Source: Anthoceros angustus (lineage: Eukaryota; Streptophyta; Anthocerotopsida; Anthocerotales; Anthocerotaceae). Taken from it: 23,185 nt of DNA. A program made the position numbers and the translations under genes. This document shows positions 9,186 to 18,869 of the stretch, piece by piece; position 1 is the stretch's first letter; each line of letters opens with the position of its first letter. The stretch lies in assembly GCA_010909165.1 (NCBI GenBank), contig VJWM01000391.1, forward strand, positions 1 to 23,185, written 5' to 3'. Under the pieces are notes generated by a model, which was not told the DNA's origin, ran no database searches, and saw only the letters and a list, made by a program, of their open reading frames with translations.

Positions 9186-10126
9186 GTGCGGATAAGAAGG
9201 ACATGGTTGTGGGATGACGCGTTCATGATCTCAATCAAACTTGGGTGCAGTCAATCACATACTTGGGGAACCATATCTTGCGGATGTATGTATGAGGTAG
9301 GCTACGGAGGGTGGGCAAACCAAATCCTTCATGTGGTTTTCAATAATCTCGCACATGCTACACATGGGGAGCCTAATGAGGCGATACAACTTTACTATCG
9401 ATGTGTCGCTGGTGTGAAGGCGGATGCCCACATCTTTGTAGCACCCTTCAAGCTTGTGCATTTCTTTGTGGACACGGAATCTAGCGAGAAAAGTGCGGCA
9501 CGATATGTTGCAGTGACATTCCACCGAACTTTTCGCCAAGCTGGACATGTACGCAAACCGTGGTGGTGGAAGAGACACACACGGTTTTCGATAGGTTAGG
9601 CGAAGGATGTCGTGACATGGGCCACGATAGTTGGGTATGCAAATCATGGGCTTGGCCAAGAGGCGCTTGTATGGACAAATGGAGAAGGAGGGATTGTGGG
9701 CAACCATGTTACCTTTGCTTGCCAAGGCTGTGCAACGCAAGTGCCTTACAGGAAGGCGCACTCATTGTGGAGAGAGGGCAGATAACACACTTGTGGGCAC
9801 TTGCACGGTGGACATGTAGGCAAAGTGTGGCGAAGTAGAAGATGCGCATCAAGTTTTTGAATGCTTGAGCCCAAAGGATGTGGTGACTTGGAATGCCGAT
9901 TCTTTGGGTATGGAGAAAGGGCTTGGTCAAGAGGCGCTATTTTGTATGGACGAATGCAGGAGGGCACCTTGTGGGTGATGAGGTTACTTTTGCTTGCCTT
10001 TTGAAGGCATGTGCAAGCATTGGTGCCTTAAGGGCGGTGGGCACTCACTTGTGCAAAGAGGACATTTGGATAACGACTTGTGGGCGCTTCGGTGGACTGT
10101 ATGCCAAGATGCATGCCTCGTTTTGA
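9186..10126 (+). pseudogene. pentatricopeptide-repeat (PPR) protein relic, several motifs
   Basis: PPR proteins are helical-repeat RNA-binding proteins of plant mitochondria and chloroplasts. Successive plus-strand pieces in shifting frames carry PPR wording: GEPNEAIQLY then GVKADAHIFVA (9370-9445), DMYANRGG (near 9547), VVTWATIVGYANHGLGQEAL (about 9610-9670), VGTCTVDM then YAKCGEVEDAHQVFECLSPK (about 9795-9876), and DVVTWNAD (about 9877-9900). The last pieces are GQEAL then DEVTFACLLKACASIGALRA (9978-10040) and an eroded GGLYAKMHASF at the end. The roughly 300-base spacing between repeats of the WNA/WAT and ACASIG signatures fits PLS-type arrays. Every motif is separated by frameshifts, so it is a pseudogene. 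It breaks off abruptly where the TTTTACAA repeat array begins, which suggests capture by, or insertion of, the flanking element. Confidence 0.85.
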
Positions 10127-10149
10127 CTTGGCTAGGAAAATTCTTACAC

Positions 10150-11230
10150 CGACATTTTACAATGCTGGCACTATTTATAAATCGATAAATTTGTATAACA
10201 TTTTACAATGTATTTGCAATGAACATGCGACATCGACAATTTCACTAATATATAGCCTCATAAATGACATAAATCGAAAGGTCTCTTCCACATATTTACA
10301 ACGGCATTTGCGACAAGCATGCCACATCAACAATCTTACTAATATATAATCTCATAAATTACATAAATAAGGAAAAGGCATGCCACATAATCTTACTAAT
10401 ATATAACCTCATAAATTACATAAATAAGGAAAAGGTCTCTTCCAAAATTTTACAACGGCATTTATGACAAACATGCCACATCAAGCAAATAATATATTTA
10501 TTCATGGATATTGGCTGGCTTGTGCATTTTAACCATAATTCTGACGCATGTACGCGTCGGTAAATATACAATAAAATGAATAATCCAATAATATAACATA
10601 AATTGGAGAAACCATTTTACAATGATATTTGCAATGAGCTTGCCATGTCAGCAAATAATAAATTTATTTATAGATATTTATATAAAATGGTTTTCATGCA
10701 TTTTACAACCATAGCTACAATGCATGTGACACGTCGATAAATACAAAAAAAAGATAATCCCATAACTAACATAAATCCAGAAACATATTTACAACATCAT
10801 TTGCAACGAACTTGCACATCAGCAAATAATAAATCTATTCATAGATATTCCAATAAATGGTATTATTCCAAAAATCAAGTCTTGCACAATTTACAACCAC
10901 ATCTACAACAAACATGGTTTACAACGTCTTTTACAAGTACCTTTACAACATCCTTTATGCCACGTCATTATAAATTCAACAAAATGTAGTTTTATTAACA
11001 AATAACCCCCATAGTTTTCTAAATCAAAAGAGTTTATGCACAATTAACAACGCTATGTACAACGCAAGCCATGTCAACAAACCCCGTTGTAAAATTTGTG
11101 TCAACATGCCATGTCAACAAATCCCGTTGTAAAATTGTCAACATGCCATGTCAACAAACCCTGTGTAAAATCCATGCCACATCATATTAGTTAGGAACCC
11201 TTGTTGTAAATGTTCAAAAACTTACAATGT
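10150..11230 (-). repeat. degenerate TTTTACAA repeat array, probable subterminal region of a CACTA-like element
   Basis: TTTACAAC/TTTACAATG motifs start units at about 10201, 10291, 10447, 10615, 10701, 10786 and 10889, and more occur to 11230. Each is usually followed 15-25 bases later by a CATGCCACATCA-like sequence. Between 10447 and about 10920 two unit types alternate. Type A (10447, 10615, 10786) carries GCAAATAATA and ATTTATTCATAGATATT-like text. Type B (10527, 10701, 10889) carries ACATAAAT-like text or a diverged equivalent. The A-to-A distances are 168 and 171. Near 11040-11230 the motif also appears inverted (TTGTAAAA), as expected close to an element end. The strand given is that of the motif relative to the TGTTGTAA cluster at 6533-6712. 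Confidence 0.75.
10321..10440. repeat. about 60-bp tandem duplication inside the array
   Basis: 10321-10381 and 10382-10440 are near-identical. Both run GCCACAT(CAA)..., AATCTTACTAATATATAA, CTCATAAATTACATAAAT and AAGGAAAAGG; they differ by a short gap and single bases. The right copy continues into GGTCTCTTCC, which also follows an earlier related unit at about 10280. This is a local duplication that broke the regular unit spacing. Confidence 0.85.
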
Positions 11231-11301
11231 GGCTTTGAGTCAGTAAGAGTGTTGTAGTTTCCTCTAACTAAACTTAGACCCATTTGTAAAAGGTAGCCCC
11301 T

Positions 11302-11311
11302 CCTTGTAGTG
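11302..11311 (+). mobile_element. CACTA-type terminus CCTTGTAGTG
   Basis: CACTA transposons end in an inverted repeat whose outer bases are CACTA, read as TAGTG on the right side, often within TTGTAGTG. That sequence ends here, right after the repeat array with inverted TTGTAAA motifs. No matching left end (CACTACAAGG) is visible in the window and I did not find a 3-base target duplication, so the call is tentative. Confidence 0.4.
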
Positions 11312-11395
11312 TAAGTGTGTTTTTTGTTGTGGTTTTTGTTTGTTCTTTAGGCTGTCTGTGTTCCTTGTCCACTCTAATGCTGTTGTGGCTTGCAG

Positions 11396-14300
11396 ATGGC
11401 ACCTAAAAGGAAACCCACTAGGCCTTCAGGACCGGGAAAGAAGCAAGGGTCCCCGGTCAAGTCATGGCTAAGCTGCACACTAGATGGTCAAGTCACCGCT
11501 CCACATCGCAACTCATCCACCGCAGGATGATGGTAAAGTTGATGGTGTGTTGGTGCAGTGAAGGAACATATTTAGTTCCAAAAAGGCATTCCTAACCGCC
11601 AAGGCACTTCTCATCCAAGAAGGATGCTCGACGTCCGAGAGTTTTGTGAAGAGAGAAGGGTGACACTGACCTGTGGCATTGGTTGAAGGTCCTCTTGAGA
11701 TTACTAACTATGTCCCATTGTCGAGAGGGGTCCATTGTGGGGAGAATGATTTCTTGATAACCGACGATCCCATGGTTGTGAGTGCCGCCAAAGCCTCGGA
11801 GTCTAGAGATTTGTGTGCTGTTGAACAGATGCTTCTGTGGGCGCTTTCCATGCCTTGTGGTTCCCGACCGAGTCATCCCCGATCAAGAAGTGCTCGATAT
11901 GTTTGAGAGGCTAAAGTGTCCCAAGATGACTTTGCCATGGGTATGGAGGAAATTGATGATGAAGAAATTTTCGAGAGCGGATTTGACCCGTAGTCGGAGG
12001 GAGCTGGAATGATGCTTTGAGTGGTGGGAGGATAGGTCAAACGGAATAACCGTGTCAAGTCCCTGTGGCCTTTATGAAAGTGAGTGGGGTGGGATGGGAT
12101 ACTGAGGATATTCCTCACAAGGATCTAAATCTTATTCGATACCTTTTTCCATCAAGTTCGAATCAAGGACAGGATTTTCTCGTAAACGTAAGTAGTGATG
12201 TTTTCTTACTTGTTGATTTTGATAGTTCGACTTTCCTTTCACATGACCGATTGCCGATCTTCACTTGTGCGTGATGTCTTTCTTTCGTGGGTTTAACCGA
12301 TTTTAACAAGGAAGTGCATCTCGAACCAAAGCCGGTTCTCGATGTTCTTGATCAACATGTTTCATGGAATTTTCCATGGGGCCCTACGGTTGCCCATGAA
12401 AATCAGCAAGGACCTTGGGATTGTGTCATGTCGAAAAGAGGTGAAGTTGATTACGATGATGATGATTCTTTCACACAGAGATCATCAATGCTCATTTTGG
12501 GCTCAAAAGGTAATATTGTTGGTTTTGGGGTGCACTTTGATTGTTCATTTATGGTCTAAACCGAGCCCTTATGCTTATATTGTTTGCGGTGTGCATATTT
12601 TGCATGACCAGTTTGGAGTTCGAGGTGGTGAAGAGTTACATAACCCGCTCATTAGGGACTTCTCATTTGCATCGATTCAAAAGGACCTTTTGTTCGAGGT
12701 GTAGTCTTTTGTTTCTTTGTTTGATGTTTTGATGTATCAGATTGAGCTTTCTTCGGTGAAGAACGGCATTCAAAAATTACAAAGTGGATATGAAGAACTA
12801 CCAGAGTGAGCATTTCCAAAAAGGTCAAGATCTACGAAAAGGACGCCATCGAAACTTTAAAGTCATATTGATCACTCTCCCAAGTGGTCTCGACATGACA
12901 AGAATTTGTCAATTCGTGGGTTTCTCTTCAATTCAACCATTGATAACCCAAGATCAATGTAAGTTTTTGGTTTATTGGGCTTGAGTTTTGTGGTTTGTAT
13001 TTACTAACTGCTTGTTTTTTGTTCGGCTTGGTATGCAAAACTTCGTGTTTCAAAAGGAATGTTGTCAAGGTTTATGAAGACCATGGTCAAGTAAATGGGC
13101 TTGTTGGCTACTACAAATAAGAGCCGTGTAACGATGATTACACGCTTGACGGCTCGTGCCCTCGGCCGGGAGAAGTGACCGCCATAAACGGATGCTGGAT
13201 TTTCAAGGTAATATGTTGTGAAGCTTGTGACATTTGAGTCTTTGTATGTTCCTTTCTCCTTATGTTTTGCGATATGATGCTCGTCAAGCAAAACAGTAGC
13301 CGCAAGAGTTCTTGTCGTGAACGAGCGATCTTATCGGAGCTTTTAAATGAAGAACTCAATCGGATGGATGATTTAAGGGTGTTCTTCCACAACTGTTGAA
13401 TGTAACTCGAAATAGTATTTTCTAGTCACCAAGATCGCCTTGCAAGTGCAACACGTTAGTAATGTAAGTGTTTGAGATTTGTATCAAGTATGTAGGGACT
13501 TGTGTCAAAATCGTGTCCCGACTTGTTGATTTGTGTGTCTTTCCTCGTGGCCACTCCCGTTATTCATCATGAAAGCGCACTCGAACAATGTTGGACCGAA
13601 TCGAGTTTTCGCACCATGTGGTCCACTGTCTTGAAGTTCGTTGGTATTGTGAAGTTGCTTTGTTGTAGTCCGCCATGTTTTTTTTAATCATAGTGGTTTT
13701 GTTTTTACCGGGTGCACCTTCAAAGCATTGCCAAGGCATCGATGGATACTAGCGACCAACGAGGTGTTCTAGTGAAATTCCATATGTTGACAAGGTTGAT
13801 TCTTTGTCGCTTGTTTGTTGTTTTCATTCATTTTGGAGTTTCGATTGTGTTCTTCTTGGCGATTGTGAATCCTTCGACTAGTGTAAGGGCCATCCCCTCA
13901 TTTCAACATTGATACAGAGGGAAGTGGATGATGGCCCTCCGTTGGAGGGCATTGTGCAGAGTGAGTGTGATCATCATCCGGTTAACCAGATGTGTGGCCG
14001 TGGTAGCACCTCGATATATTGCAGGATCGCAAATGGAAATGGTGGCTTTGAGCAGCTTGGATCTCCGAGAACGGAATTGGAGAATGACAAATTGAAACAG
14101 AAAATGGAGTTTCAGCAAAAGGATTTGGAGGCACTTATAGAGAGAGAGGCGGGTTGAATTACGAGTCTCTAAGCAAAGAGAGAAAGCCCTTGAGATTCGT
14201 GAGAGAAATGGAGAGGAGACAAGAGCATATTAAGCATCAAGAGAAATGCAGCAGAAGAGGCAAGAGGTTCGGAGATTACAGTGGGAAAGACAACAGGAGC

Positions 14301-14783
14301 GAGGATGTGCCTCGAGATATTTCAATCGCTATCTCGCGAAAATCCGCCGATCGGTAAGCTTTATGCTTTTATTAATCGTAGATTGAAAATTAATGGTTGT
14401 GTTGTTTTAGGTTGTGACCTTGGGAAGATGGTCAATTTATTTCCAATTGGTTCAATTATGATAATGTACAAGTACCAATCAAGCCAAGTGGTCGGAAAAT
14501 TACATTTTCAATCAGTATAATTGCAGTAATTTCCCAAAATAAGGTGAGTATCAATGTTTTTAGTGTTTACTAGTAGCCGTAATTACGGTTTGGGTGCTAA
14601 TTTTGGTTTTGTTTGTAGGTTTTGTTGTTGCAGAGTTCACTCTATAATCGTATTTACTCTTCATTAGTTGAAGTATTATGCATCGGATATACAGAAACTC
14701 GCAAAGAAAAGGTTCTTTGTTGGTTTTTGTATATCCCGGATCCGCATGAATATTATTTAACAGAAAATGTTTTGTCAGATTAG
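11396..14783 (+). pseudogene. unrecognised, apparently intron-containing gene relic with coiled coil
   Basis: The first open piece starts at 11396 with a basic, NLS-like MAPKRKPTRPSGPGKK, preceded by a splice-acceptor-like TTGCAG, and stops at 11528. Later coding-like pieces follow in order. They include 11673-11850 (EGPLEITNYVPLSRG); VIPDQEVLDMFERLKCPK then EEIDDEEIFESGFDP (11870-11990); HKDLNLIRYLFPSS (12065-12274); and 12287-12557. Next are the piece with NVVKVYEDHGQVNGLVGYY before donor GTAATA at 13208, with a TACTAAC branch-like site at 13002, and one with ERAILSELLNEELNRMDDLR (about 13318-13377). A charged coiled coil runs from 13909 to 14350, ending at donor GTAAGC (14354). The last exon is 14619-14783 (LYNRIYSSLVEVLCIGYTE). 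Frameshifts and stops abound. It lies just right of the CACTA-type terminus. I cannot name the family; it could be a host gene or a transposon ORF. Confidence 0.45.
14619..14783 (+). pseudogene. last exon-like open frame of the unrecognised gene
   Basis: These 54 codons end at the stop TAG 14781-14783 and contain VLCIGYTETRKEKVLCW and YIPDPHEYY. It is preceded by TTTTGTTTGTAG (acceptor-like, ending 14618) and a TGCTAAT branch-like site (14595-14601). A GTGAGT donor lies upstream at 14544, giving an intron of about 75 bases, short but acceptable for plants. This is the cleanest splice arrangement in the relic. The part with CWFLYIPDP is not assigned to any family. Confidence 0.4.
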
Positions 14784-14848
14784 CGATTTTGGTGGGATTT
14801 CTAGAATGAGCTTCTACTAGACGCACCTGGTATTCACTTGGTCGTCAT

Positions 14849-14950
14849 GTTTTCTACTCTAGTGCTCTGTTTTCTACCATGGTGGTAGATTATATCCACC
14901 CCACTTGGCATGTGTTTTCTACTATAGTGTAATGAATTTTACTATACTGG
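14849..14950. repeat. cluster of TTTTCTACTATAGTG-like motifs
   Basis: Related motifs occur at 14849-14864 (TTTTCTACTCTAGTG), 14869-14888 (TTTTCTACCATGGTGG), 14913-14929 (TTTTCTACTATAGTG) and 14937-14950 (TTTTACTATACTGG). The inner parts are near-palindromic (CTATAG, CCATGG). Four copies in 100 bases just after the last exon-like frame look like a subterminal or regulatory repeat of another element. A GGCCAAAAGGCC mini-hairpin follows at 14960-14971. Confidence 0.55.
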
Positions 14951-14971
14951 GTAAAATAATGGCCAAAAGGC

Positions 14972-15587
14972 CGATTCTCTCTCTAAAATTCACCGCACTA
15001 CCCCTAAAAACTAAGCTGGGCGCTGAGTCTGACGAGACCACGCCTTCATGCAATGCATTGTCTCGACTCTAACATAGTCTCCTTCGAGTCTCAAGTTGCG
15101 GTCCTGTTCGATAGTTCAAGGCGAAAACGGCGAGAAGACTCCAAAACGACAAGGCAAGGCCCCTCAAGAGCACGTGCCTTCACCGATTTTCACAAGATGG
15201 CCTCAAGAGACTGAACACAAGGAAAAGGAGGCATAGTAGGGGTGGCCTCGAGGCCTACTCCAAGAGATGCAGCTTATATGGAAATCCCTCTCCCAAAGTG
15301 GATTCTCGGCGACGAGGTCTACATGGAGAAAGAGTGGGGCACAAGCTAAGTCTCTGCGGGTGAAGAAACAGAAGAGAGGAAGCGAAGAAACTTGAGCTAC
15401 ATATGACAGGAACTGGTGTGTGGGTCACATACGGCAGTAAGCAGCTGACTTGTAAGTTATGTTGAGAGTCTGTTGTTTACAAGGGAAGTGACTAATCATC
15501 CCCGTGGGTTTGTAGCTTTGACGGAGGAGTTTGCCAAGGCCGATAAGGCCAGAGAAGACCTGGTGAAGACACTCAAAAAACACAACA
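14972..15587. other. no gene recognised; coding-like scraps
   Basis: Two short plus-strand frames look protein-like: MEIPLPKWILGDEVYMEKEW near 15280-15345, and EEFAKADKAREDLVKTLKKH near 15525-15585, the latter helical and highly charged. Neither is assigned. If the copia element had kept a 3' LTR it should lie here (its minus-strand 3' side), but I see no similarity to its 5' LTR at 20389-20626. The stretch could be the sequence into which copia inserted. Confidence 0.4.
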
Positions 15588-15606
15588 AACTCCCACTGGG
15601 GGATTA
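15588..15606 (-). promoter_or_regulatory. possible polypurine tract of the copia element
   Basis: On the minus strand the sequence reads TAATCCCCCAGTGGGAGTT, then TGTTGTG. AGTGGGAG followed by TGTTG is a frequent arrangement at the start of the 3' LTR in plant copia elements. It lies 16 bases past the end of the RNase H frame, the expected place. The following sequence does not match the 5' LTR, so the LTR start cannot be confirmed. Confidence 0.35.
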
Positions 15607-15621
15607 GAAAAGCAAACCAGG

Positions 15622-16120
15622 CTAATGAGCAGTGCTCTTAGTAGCAACAGCAGGGATCTCGCAAATGCCAGCAGAAGCAGTGTGTTTTTCATGTAATGGT
15701 TTTGACAAGGCCTTAGTGAGAAGGTCTGAAACATTGTCCGCAGTAGGAACATACGACACTGTTACCTCTCCTGATTCTGCTGCTTGATGAATAAAGTGAT
15801 GGCTAATTTCGATATGCTTGGACCTTGCATGGAACACAGAGAGTGCGATGGCTGATTGGTTGTCACATAATAATGGAGTGGGATCGAAGTTGTTGAAGTC
15901 CTTTGAGAAAATCTGATCCATATTATTTTGGAAGCTTGAGTCATGGTGCATACCGGCCACGAGGAAAGACATATGGTGGATAACTTCTGCCGGACCAGAA
16001 ACAATCAAGTGCCCATGAAAGTGCAATAGGCAGCAACATCAAGGCCGAGTGTCGATCCCAATCCGCATCGCAATAAGCTGAAAGAGCTAAACCGGTTGTG
16101 GACTTCGAAAAACGCAAGCC
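15622..16120 (-). pseudogene. copia RNase H domain
   Basis: The RNase H removes the RNA strand during reverse transcription. Visible blocks are GLALSAYCDADWDRH (about 16090-16045), holding the first acidic residue, and, in the frame 15622-16026, LLCDNQSAIALS with SKHIEISHHFI, then VPTADNVSDLLTKALSKPLH. These are diagnostic of copia elements. A frame break of roughly 60 residues (CDADWD to the GHLIVSG region) removes the serine-rich centre. The C-terminal tail ends at the stop near 15622. Confidence 0.88.
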
Positions 16121-16950
16121 AAGTCGGGGAGTGCCTTTCAAGTATCGAAAGATACGTTTAACTGCAGTCCAGTGAGGGGGACCAGGGTTCTCTAAAAACT
16201 GACTCACAGCTCCCACTGCACGAGTAATGTCCAACCGTGTCCATCCAGAAAGGTAAATTAAGGAGCCAACAGCTTGTTGATAAGGAATGTTGGCCATGAG
16301 CTTCTTCTCCTCATCGGTAGTGGGACATTGCTCAACAGAAAGCTTCTCACCAAGTGCCATGGGAGTTGACACTTTGGTTTGCATCAAGCATATTAAACGC
16401 TGGAGGAGGATGAACAAAGTGATCCCGATGTATGTCAATAGTTCCAGAGTAGGATTGAGATGAAATCGACACCAAGGGAGAAGGTAAGTTCCCAAGGTCA
16501 TCATGTCAAACTTAGAAAGGTGATCGGCTTTGATGCGAGCCATAAGAGTAGTAATTGCTAAAAAGGAAATTGTCATATAAACTGTAAGGATCGAAAGTCG
16601 GCTCCATCCCATAAAATATATACACTGTCGCATTGAGGCGGTGGAGCTCCATCAAAAGCTTGTGAAACACCTCATACCAGGCTCGTGAAGCCTGCTTGAG
16701 TCCATAAAGAGTTTTGAGGAGCTTGCAAACCTTGTCGGTGTCAATGATAAAACCTTCAAGCTGAACCATATAGATGTCTTCCTCCAGCAAGCCATTCAAA
16801 AAAGCTGTTTTGACATCCAGTTGATGCACGAGGAGATTGTGATGAACTGCCAGGGCTAAAAGGATACGGACAGAGGTGGACTTGACAACAGGAGCAAATG
16901 TTTCATTGTAGTCAAGCCCTGGGATTTGGCTATAGCCCTTGGCCACTAGA
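16121..16950 (-). pseudogene. copia reverse transcriptase
   Basis: The frame 16512-16946 carries GYSQIPGLDYNETFAPVVK, VHQLDVKTAFLNGLLEEDIY and CKLLKTLYGLKQASRAWYE, the classic copia RT motifs; the first catalytic Asp is in QLDVKTAFL. The frame 15941-16633 continues with KFDMMTLG, YQQAVGSLIYLSGWTRLDIT and HWTAVKRIFRYLKGTP. The YVDD active-site box is not readable: near 16572-16580 the sequence passes from Tyr to one Asp codon, missing about four bases. The sequence before it is also shuffled in frame. A link to integrase at 17200-17260 holds the usual RRSTRIRRP basic motif. Confidence 0.95.
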
Positions 16951-17189
16951 CGGGCCTTGTATCTTCCAACTGACCCATCGTGTTCAACTTTTCTTGAAAA
17001 CCCACTTACATTGAACGGTTTTCACCAGAGGGAGATCGACAAGCTTCCATGTCTTATTTTGGATGAGGGACTTATACTCGAATCTATGGCTTGCCAAAAG
17101 AGGCCTCGTGGCCTCGCTAAGGCTTCAGAGTTAAAGGCTCACCAAGGAAGTCAAACACCGAGAATGCTGCGTAAGAGAATTGTATGACT

Positions 17190-18240
17190 ATATGCAGGGG
17201 CTCTTTCCACTCAGGCATAGGTCGACGGATGCGAGTGGAACGACGAGGAGGAGGGACTGAGTCGCCGTATTCGGGCTCTACGATGGGTGTGACAACAGGC
17301 TCAACTAACGAAGAGTCTGCATGGGGAATACCTGAGAGTTCACTATCATCACAAGGGCTGCTGGTGGTGGTGGAGATGTTGAAATGTCCATCATGTCTGA
17401 AGCCTTTTCATCTTCACCATCATTATAATCGGAAGCTGAAATTGGTTCCCTTATTTCCTGAGAAGGAGAAGCATCCTCGTCGTCAAAGAAACTGACCTCA
17501 TCAGTATCAACAAGAACTGTATCTTCTATGCCATGGATGGAAGAAGAAACAGGAGTCGCATCCGGAAGCAAAGCAGAAGACGGCGAAGAAGAGCGACCGT
17601 GGAAAACCACGCTCCTTGATAAAGTGAGTCGACGGGTGAGGGTTAAACAACTTGTAGCCCTTCACCTCCTCCGATGACAAAAACATGCCGAGATGCCTTG
17701 GGATCAAGCTTGAACGCAATGGAGGGAGAGCATAAGGAGCACCGAAAATTAGGTGTCGAACTCGGGGCTTCTTGCCCGTCCATCTTTCAAAAGGGGTCAT
17801 GGTGCCAAGCTCCTTTGTCGGCAGCCGATTCGTACATAGTTGACCATCAAAGCCGCCCAATACCCACGGTGAGTCCAAAGAGAGAGAAGCCAAAGTGGCT
17901 TCCTGTAGAGTTCTGTTTTTGCGTTCCGAGAAAGCATTCTGCTCTGGAGTGTAAGGAACTGTCAACTGATGAAGGATTCCTTCTTGGGTACAGAAGGATG
18001 CGAATGCGTGACTGGTGTACTCACCGCCATTGTTTGTTCGCAAGATTCGCACCTTACAGGAAGTCTGGCGTTGAGCATAGCGAACATAAGACTTGAAGCA
18101 GTCAAAAGCTTCACTCTTGTGTCGTAGAAAGAAAACTACACAATATCTGCTCCACTCGTCGATGAAGGTCAAGAAATACGCCCCCAAAGGAGCTAGTGGA
18201 CATGGGGCCATATGTCGCTATGCACAAGATAAGCAAGCCA
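17190..18240 (-). pseudogene. copia integrase core and C-terminal linker
   Basis: Integrase inserts the cDNA copy. The start, LVHSDI (about 18215-18195), holds the first catalytic Asp but in a shifted frame. The frame 17507-18211 continues FLTFIDEWSRYCVVFF, VRILRTNNGGEYTS, TVPYTPEQNAFSERKNRTL and FERWTGKKPRVRHL, and ends GYKLFNPHPSTHFIKER. The second catalytic Asp, in RTDNGGE of active copies, is Asn here (codon at 18032-18034), while the catalytic Glu in SERKNRT is kept. After a frame change a Ser/Asp/Glu-rich linker (17305-17610) leads to the basic RRSTRIRRP motif before RT. Confidence 0.93.
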
Positions 18241-18284
18241 TCAAGACGGCTAAGGGCCATATCCTTAAAAGGCGTGAATGTGCC

Positions 18285-18575
18285 TTACTCAATTGACAGG
18301 ACTCGTATATGCCTTATCAAAAGGGAATTCAAGGGCTCACGATAACTCTCACCTTTGACAAGGGAACCGAGGCGTTGGAAATTGACATGTCCAAGACAGC
18401 CACAATTGTGTGGAAGGTACCTCATGGAATGAACCGATTGAGTAGAACCTAACATGCCTTGACGCTCGGAGGTACAGATCGTGAGAAGGTGAGCTGAGAA
18501 AGATGATGCCCTAACTTGAGTTTGTAACGTAGCACCCTTGCCGATCAAAACACACTCGGTAATGTTCTGTGACAA
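18285..18575 (-). pseudogene. copia gag_pre-integrase region
   Basis: This is the segment between protease and integrase core. The frame reads STQSVHSMRYLPHN, then GHVNFQRLGSLVKGESYR. It corresponds to the zinc-binding HHCC part of copia integrases, usually LWHxRLGHxN...L, with the His of GHVN kept and the first part (LWHNRLGH) altered to LPHNCGCLGH. The CxxC half (expected near CSICEQGT) is in a different frame near 18300. It overlaps the protease-region frame upstream. Confidence 0.75.
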
Positions 18576-18589
18576 CTTCGTGAGACATC

Positions 18590-18830
18590 AAGTTCTTAGT
18601 CATGGAAGGGACATAGAGAACCTTTGTGAGTGTAAGGTTTGAAGAGTCGCAAGGAAATGATAAGTAACACGAACCTTTGATAGAAAGTCCACTATCGCCC
18701 CTAATAAGACAAACGCTGGGCATCGCAGGGAGTGAAAGAAGAAAAAGCACTGTGAAAGCAAATATGACTTGTGGCTCTGAATCGAGAAACCATGTGTCGA
18801 TTGTACTTGTGTGGACGACAAACAAACCGC
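18590..18830 (-). pseudogene. copia aspartic protease
   Basis: The retropepsin cuts the gag-pol polyprotein. The frame 18511-18825 gives TWFLDSEP where active copies have WxLDSGA(S/T)xH. Reading one base over gives ATSHICFHS, so a one-base deletion inside the Gly codon near 18775 destroyed the DSG active site. Downstream GDSGLSIKGSCYLSF and TLTKVLYVPSMTKNLMS match the copia protease tail (LxxVLYVPxMxxNLxS). Confidence 0.85.
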
Positions 18831-18869
18831 TGGATAGTGGGCTGCTTAGCCTTAGCCGATGGTGACGTT

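Noticed and set aside
9255-9761. 168-codon minus-strand ORF
   Set aside because: It lies opposite the PPR relic, whose motifs are readable on the plus strand; the ORF itself has no motif.
10150-11230. CRISPR-like or bacterial repeat array
   Set aside because: Repeats are degenerate, unequal in spacing and AT-rich in a plant nuclear context; no unique spacers of constant length.
12700-12740. Short intron with donor GAG/GTGTAG and acceptor TATCAG
   Set aside because: At about 40 bases it is below the usual minimum plant intron length, so it was not used as splice evidence.
14960-14996. Helitron-like 3' end (GGCCAAAAGGCC hairpin followed by CTAA)
   Set aside because: The hairpin stem is only four pairs and the CTRR end is not at the proper spacing with an A/T insertion site; no Helitron helicase in the window.
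17674-18096. 140-codon plus-strand ORF
   Set aside because: It is the antisense shadow of the copia integrase, whose motifs are clear on the minus strand.
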